From: Halichondria panicea
Lineage: Eukaryota > Porifera > Demospongiae > Suberitida > Halichondriidae
DNA length: 64,000 bases
Assembly (NCBI RefSeq): GCF_963675165.1
Contig: NC_087378.1
Location: 7,989,273 to 8,053,272, forward strand
Reading direction: 5' to 3'
The position numbers were made by a program, and so were the translations under genes. Below the pieces are notes generated by a model that was not told the DNA's origin, did no database searches, and was given only the letters and a program-made list of their open reading frames with translations. Positions 58,651 through 64,000 of this stretch are shown piece by piece (the first letter of the stretch is position 1; every line of letters begins with the position of its first letter).

Positions 58651-58735
58651 AATGAGTTACTAGGTGATCATGCATGTGGTTCATTGCAGCTGTACAAACA
58701 TAAAAGGTGACATGACTGCTAGCTATATATAGTAG

Positions 58736-59764
58736 TTATGCAGTAATTTTGCATTGTGGTAGTTGAATATTAAGTTCGTTCAGTTTGTGGTCTCTGTCCC
58801 GTATTCCAGGGGTGTCGGTTAAGTCCAACTTTTGTAGAGATCTGCAAAGGGAATTACTTGAATGAACGCTGGGAGAAAAAATAGCACTGGGCCTATAATA
58901 ATTATATAGCCAGAACAAAGACAGCTCTTACATCTTCTTCCTCCACTTGACAAGTGGAGCGTTGAAATCATGAATTGGTAACTAGCAGGAGTACATTAAG
59001 ATTGTACTTAATGTACAGTCCTGATATATATACTATAGTGATAAGTTCATCATTTGAAGGTTACATGCATGTGTTCAACCCCGGTTTAACTTGATTATAC
59101 CCGAGTATGGAGAGGTATGCCAGAGCCTTGTGAGTGATACCAGGACAATGGCTGAGATCAAGCTCTCTCAGTGTGTCCTCTACCTGACTAAGGTGGACCA
59201 GCCCATCATCATACAAGTACTTGCATCTGCTCAACTTTAGAACTCTCAGACATGCCAATCCCTCTGTTGAGATCAGTAAAAATTAGTTAGTTAGGATATT
59301 GTGCATAATTATATACCACAGTTATATAGTAATTATGTGGTAGATCTACCTACAAGTAATCTTAACATACTGCTAGAAACAGGGACTGACTGAATGAACC
59401 TATACCAAGATGTTCGAGGCCATTCGAAGTGATGGACATCCCTGAGCCGTCAATCTGCTCCAGTTTGACCCCTCCTGAGGGTAGTCTGTTGTAGTCTGTA
59501 TTCCAGTACTCCATGTCAGTAAACTTGACGGAGCCTCCCAGTCTCAGTACCCACTCAGCAGCTGCCCTGTCCGGACCCACCGCAGCCACTCGACTGTGGT
59601 CCACTCTGTACAGCAGGGATACATGTGCATATCGCATAGGGTCAACAGCCTTAAGTTATTTTTTGAGAGAATTATCATGATTTGTTATGCAAGCCCCACC
59701 TGTTGAATACAAAGTTGACCCAGCTCCAAAACTGTCTGACTTGTCCTGTCCTTCTGAGCAGCAT
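58736..59764 (-). CDS. DMAC2L: DMAC2L / ATP synthase subunit s-like (coupling factor B), LRR protein
   Basis: Mitochondrial leucine-rich-repeat protein associated with complex I/ATP synthase assembly in vertebrates. Exons on the minus strand: 59764-59700, 59605-59406, 59263-59101, 58841-58736 (534 nt, 177 aa). The N-terminus is Arg-rich and amphipathic (MLLRRTGQVRQFW), which suits a mitochondrial presequence. The family core VGPDRAAAEWVLRLGG and DYNRLPSG is clear. Three leucine-rich repeats follow (LEHLGEGLACLRVLKLSRC, LRELDLSHCPGITHKAL, LQKLDLTDTPGIRD). Slightly shorter than the human protein. Head-to-head with UBXN1. Confidence 0.9.
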
Positions 59765-59941
59765 TTTGGCACTGTAACCAAATATCTAACCACGCCCCCA
59801 ACTGGACTGCGGCCTGTATTTAGGGAATTTCCCTTTACAAGGTGCTTTCTTACAAGAAAATTTGAGAAAAATTCTGCATAATTTTTTTTAGTAAGTACAG
59901 CAGATCTACCGCGCGCTCTGAGTGTAGTGCTGATTGTAACT
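59765..59941. promoter_or_regulatory. Shared divergent promoter region, DMAC2L / UBXN1
   Basis: 177 bp between start codons. Contains CCACGCCCCC (near 59790), a GC-box-like motif, and CCGCGCGCTC (near 59910). No TATA box. Confidence 0.55.
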
Positions 59942-60007
59942 ATGTCTACAGCAAAGGCGTCCCTCATAGATATGGGGTTCCCTGAGAACAGAGCGTGAGT
60001 ATAGGCC

Positions 60008-60042
<35 letters not shown>

Positions 60043-60219
60043 CGATGCTTTACAGTATGACTTTACATTTGGACAGGGTGAATAATAATTGTGATGGGTC
60101 AGAAATTAAGATCATGCTGACAGGAAGTTCCTAGAAGGAACACCTGCGTAAAATTTATACATAATTATACAGTTATACAGAACAACAGCAATTAATTGTC
60201 ATGACACCACCCTTGCCAC

Positions 60220-60262
<43 letters not shown>

Positions 60263-62451
60263 GCGTGCACAGGGAGAAAGCTCTGGCTGTGACTGGAAAT
60301 CAAGGAGTACAGCTTGCTATGGATTGGTAAGGCTATTAAGTCTACCATGTGACATTAGTTTATTCCTATATAAACCGAGCTAATATTAATGATTGCTTTA
60401 TGTACGTATGTACTTATGTATTTAGATCTACAGAGCTAGTGCTACTAGTGCTACACGATATTTTATACATTCTACACAGGTTGTTTGCCCACCAAGATGA
60501 TGCTGATATTGATGCTCCCCTCCCAGAGAGCTCCTCTGGCCAGACCCTCGGGGAGAGTGGAGCAGTTGAGGGAGGACAGGCCGAACAAGCCACTCAAACA
60601 GCTGCTCCGAAATCAATCAAGTGTGAAGAGTACGTTTTGATGCTCCAATATTCTAGAAAGAATGTCTCACTGTTTATTGCATATTCTGATATTCAGTTGT
60701 GGGAAGTTGTTCAAGAGTGAGCTAGATGTTCAGGTAAGTCTGTTTCTATTTCATGGCACAATTATTTTTTTAAGTGGCATGCCTCCCCTTTGAAATGTAC
60801 CAGTCCAGTAACAGGTAGACTGTCCTCCATTTAGGATTACATGAACTCCTGGTACCCCTATACCCACGTACCCCCAGGATTGCATGAACTCTCAGCATAA
60901 TTACAATATGGGGTATAGACTGAGGAGTGGGCATTGGGTTAGCTCTCTTCATCGATAGCTAGAAGACTCGGTTACTGCCTTTGTTTATGTTGGTACAGGC
61001 CCATGCTGCAAGAACCCAGCACAGCAACTTCTCTGAGAGCACAGATGAGATTAAGCCACTCACGGCAGAGGAAAAACTGAAACAGCTAGCCAGGTATATA
61101 CTTGTCTGTTTGTAATTAGGATGGCTGGTATGGATCACCCTATCTAATGAGGCGGTATCACTAAGTTGTTGAAACTCTCGTTCCTTTGTATGCAGATTAG
61201 AAGAGAAAAGAAAGCAAAAGAAACTAGAACGTGAGGAACAGGAGAAAAAGGTGGGTAAAAGTTTTAGTGCCCAAAACTGTTGACTATTTTTCGTTCAGGA
61301 AGCAGTTAGCAAGGAAAAAATCCGCAGAAAAACAGGCCAAGAGTTATCTGACATCAAGCAGAAGTAAGTAGTGTGAGGCATGCAGCTGTTTACTTACTTA
61401 CCTAACTTGTTTTTTTCCGGTAGGATTGAACTGCAAGAGGCCAAAAAGTTTGCTGCGGAAAAAAAACGGGAAAAGATGGAAGACAAACTTGCAAGGTCAG
61501 CATTATAATTCTAGAATGTGGCACCACGTTTACTGACACTCTGTATTCTGTGATTGCTTCGCCCTTGGCATTGGTTGCTGTAATTATACATCCTATCATT
61601 AACTAGTGATGACATCATATCACGTATGTGTGCAATGTTGCAGGCAGAGAGTGCGAGATCAGATAGCACTTGACAGAGCAGATAAAGAAGCAAGAGCTGC
61701 TGCAGAGAAAGCAGCCTCTTCCTCACCGACAAAGCTGCCAGCTCAGCAGTTAGCACAACCTCCCACAGTTAGTACACCTTCTGTCAAGAAGGAGTACACC
61801 ACATGTCGACTGCAGGTGACTTGCAGTGTTAAGATCATCCCATAATTATCCTATTCATGCTCTGTAAGAGTAAAAGCACTCACTTGCACAGCAAGAAGAG
61901 TTACTTCCACAATACTGAGTGTAGACTATTATATATTCAGATCTTAGGAGGTGTATTATTGTATTGTTTGGACACTTGTATATAAATACATTTATCGTAG
62001 GTATATAGCTAACGCTGTTGCTTTGGAGGGATACCTTATCCATAGCTCTGCACACTGCTGCATTCAAGCACCTTCATACTGAGAGGCTTGTAATTATTAT
62101 TGTACTATAATTTATTAGAAATTTCTCTATTATCTATGATTGTGTAGGCATTTTTGTTCCCTTGTTTGGTTGTACAGATTCGTCTGACCGATGGTGGGAC
62201 TCTAGTGCACACGTTCAACGCCACTGACTCTCTGGTGGATGTGAACCAGTACATCCTCATGAACCAGAGTGGAGAGAACTCTCCCTACTCTCTCATGACC
62301 ACCTTCCCACGCAGAGTGTTCACTCATCATGACCACAACAAATCTCTCAATGAACTTGGTGAGTTGTATCAATATTGTTATGAGTTAATATTTTTCCTCT
62401 TCTGCAGGTTTGGTACCGTCAGCTGTTGTTGTTCAAACAAAAGGCACTTGA
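59942..62451 (+). CDS. UBXN1: UBX domain protein 1 (UBA, C2H2-like finger, coiled coil, UBX)
   Basis: Ubiquitin- and p97/VCP-binding adaptor. Exons: 59942-59994, 60273-60326, 60480-60629, 60697-60733, 60999-61093, 61196-61250, 61299-61363, 61424-61495, 61644-61815, 62178-62358, 62408-62451 (978 nt, 325 aa). The UBA domain is at residues 1-38 (SLIDMGFPENRAEKALAVTG, QLAMDWLFAH). An acidic linker follows. A C-x2-C...H-x5-H finger at about 84-108 (CEDCGKLFKS, AHAARTQH) is assembled only after splicing exons 3, 4 and 5. A highly charged coiled coil (LEEKRKQKKLEREEQEKK, RRKTGQELSDIKQK) leads to the UBX domain at about 245-325 (CRLQIRLTDGGTLVHTF, FPRRVFT, LGLVPSAVVVQTKGT). Intron 1 ends in a CA tract. 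CCDC89-like starts 190 bp downstream on the same strand. Confidence 0.94.
60223..60258 (+). repeat. (CA)n tract near the 3' splice site of UBXN1 intron 1
   Basis: About 18 CA units ending 14 nt before the acceptor (GCGTGCACAG, exon at 60273). An (AAT)n run lies earlier in the same intron (60010-60043). Confidence 0.92.
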
Positions 62452-62640
62452 ACACATTTTCTATGTATGGCACCAGTTATATTTATCTTTTGTTGAGATC
62501 TCTATAATCATTATTGCAGAAATGTTAGATTCGGAAATGATCGCTAAGAGAGGTGGGAGCCGCCCACGCATTTAATGGTTGTGTGTTTTGAAATATTTAA
62601 ATATTTATTCGCTATTAATAAGCCAGTCCAAGGAGAAGTC

Positions 62641-63966
62641 ATGGCGATGGAATTTGAAGTGGAGTCTGTCCCTGCTTCCCCGGCCCCCAGCATGGCTGCT
62701 CTTCGTTCTCGTGTGGAGCAACAGTCCACTCTGATAGCCATGCTCAAGCAGAGAGGAGACAACACACTATCAGAGGTACTTAGGGAGCGGGTCCAATAGT
62801 GAACTGTAGAGGCTGACTACCATGCATGCATGCCAGCTAAATTAATGTTGATACAGAAACATAACAACCATTGACCTAAGAGGGACATCATGGTATATAC
62901 CGTATGCTCTATAATATAGCTATATCAAATATAATAAAGTGTTTAGCTAGCTACAAATGACTACTACTACGTAGAATAGATCATGGCTATGCCATTTATA
63001 CATTTTACATTTTTAAATACGTGCATTGCTTTATATTATTATTATTATTATGTTCGCAGCTCACTGAATCTCAGACTAACTACAAGATGCTCTCTGTTAC
63101 AATGGAAGTCCTACAAGAGAGACTGTCACACGAGGAGACGCAGCGCAAACAATTGGAGCAGAGGTTTTCTATACTCGCTGATAATCACGAAGAAATGATC
63201 CGCATTAAAGACGAGTACAAGCGAGCAAATTCAGACCTGCAGGCCAAATATGGAGCACATCTGTCTAAGGAGTGTGAAAAGTGTATCAGTCTTGAGAACG
63301 AGTTGACAGAAACTAGAAAAGCCTTCTCTGAGAATGAGAAAATGTGTGCAACTTTGACAAGTGATAGCTCTAAATTTCAATCAACGATTTTACTACTTGA
63401 AAAGCAGTTGGAGGCTATAAAGAAAGCCACAGAAGAGCATAAAGAACATCTAACAGGGAGGATAAATGGTTCGTTTTGTACCCCCCCCTCCCCACCCACA
63501 AAGTGTCCTTTATCTGTTATCTAATTTTATGATGCCTCTATGAATATCTGCAGATTACGAAGAGCAAGTGTGTCGGCTGGAGTTATGCTGTAGGAACAAT
63601 GACGAACAAAATCAACAGCTCCAGGTTCATATCCAACATCTTGAAAAGGACAAAGAAAGCATCGCCCTAGAGTTAATGGTAAAGCAAATCCCTGTTGAAT
63701 ATTTTGTACTCGGCAATGTTATTTGTCTTGTACAGTCTCAGAAGACTCTATTGTTACGATGTGAGGAGAATCTCAAGAACTCTCTAGACAGAGAACAAAC
63801 AGCACAGGAAGCGTTCAGGTACACAAGAAAACGCCTCTAACCAATGGGCTTACGTTATCTGTGCACATGTAGGTTGCGTAGAGAAGAGGTGTCGAGAGAT
63901 GCGTGTGTCAAGCAACTGAGACAACAGCTATTGACTACAGAGGAAAAGTTATCAACAATTGAAAAT
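62641..63966 (+). CDS. CCDC89: CCDC89-like coiled-coil protein, 3' part beyond the right edge
   Basis: Coiled-coil protein of uncertain function. Visible exons: 62641-62775, 63060-63468, 63554-63678, 63736-63818, 63873-63966 (846 nt, 282 codons), with a donor at the end of the last one, so the gene continues off the window. The ATG at 62641 was chosen over upstream in-frame codons because it begins an acidic start (MAMEFEVESVPASP) typical of the family. SRVEQQSTLIAMLKQR and RFSILADNHEEMIRIKDEYK resemble CCDC89 (BOIP). Everything after residue 60 is heptad-rich coiled coil. No catalytic domain seen. The symbol is given on remembered motif similarity only. Confidence 0.68.
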
Positions 63967-64000
63967 GTAAGTAGCATTAAGCAAGCTCTGACTGATGTGT

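Overview
The window is nuclear DNA of an intron-rich metazoan with small genes, most likely a demosponge. Grounds: animal-specific gene families (DOK/IRS-type docking protein, INTS9, ERICH3, CCDC89), GT-AG introns often of only 60-300 bp, gene spacings of 100-300 bp, AT-rich intergenic DNA, and many short inverted-repeat transposons. The taxon is an inference; nothing in the sequence names the species. No prokaryotic gene layout, rRNA, tRNA or CRISPR array was seen.

Layout. 587-2926 (-): ZNF512-like zinc-finger gene, running off the left edge. 4314-14065 (+): RABGEF1/Rabex-5-like VPS9 exchange factor with large repeat-filled introns. 17487-21674 (+): DOK/IRS-like PH-PTB docking protein. 22222-22948 (+): two-exon GNAT acetyltransferase. 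23236-34045 (-): DIDO1/PHF3-like PHD-TFIIS-SPOC protein. 34310-36252 (+): NUP42. 36393-40360 (-): ERICH3-like. 40551-43185 (+): TRMT11. 43293-48599 (-): INTS9, 22 exons. 48747-49893 (+): TSR2. 50818-57038: a glycosyltransferase family 92 locus with two intact genes, two broken copies and a segmental duplication. 58318-58650 (-): a zinc-finger fragment, probably transposon-derived. 58736-59764 (-): DMAC2L/ATP5S. 59942-62451 (+): UBXN1. 62641-end (+): CCDC89-like, cut by the right edge.

From 22 kb to 62 kb most genes alternate in strand. Four divergent pairs share gaps of about 150-265 bp (DIDO-like/NUP42, ERICH3/TRMT11, INTS9/TSR2, DMAC2L/UBXN1), and three convergent pairs end 107-287 bp apart. 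The genes are mostly housekeeping (tRNA methylation, Integrator, ribosomal-protein escort, nuclear export, p97/ubiquitin) and do not form one pathway.

The most unusual signals are these: (1) CA-rich tracts, always CA on the sense strand, lie at the 3' splice sites of eight introns in four genes; (2) a family of 45-52 bp foldback elements, several with direct repeats that look like target-site duplications; (3) the GT92 locus, with its direct and inverted duplications and a mobile-element insertion. Exon models were built by hand from splice signals, reading phase and family similarity. Every listed junction keeps the frame, but no transcript data were available.
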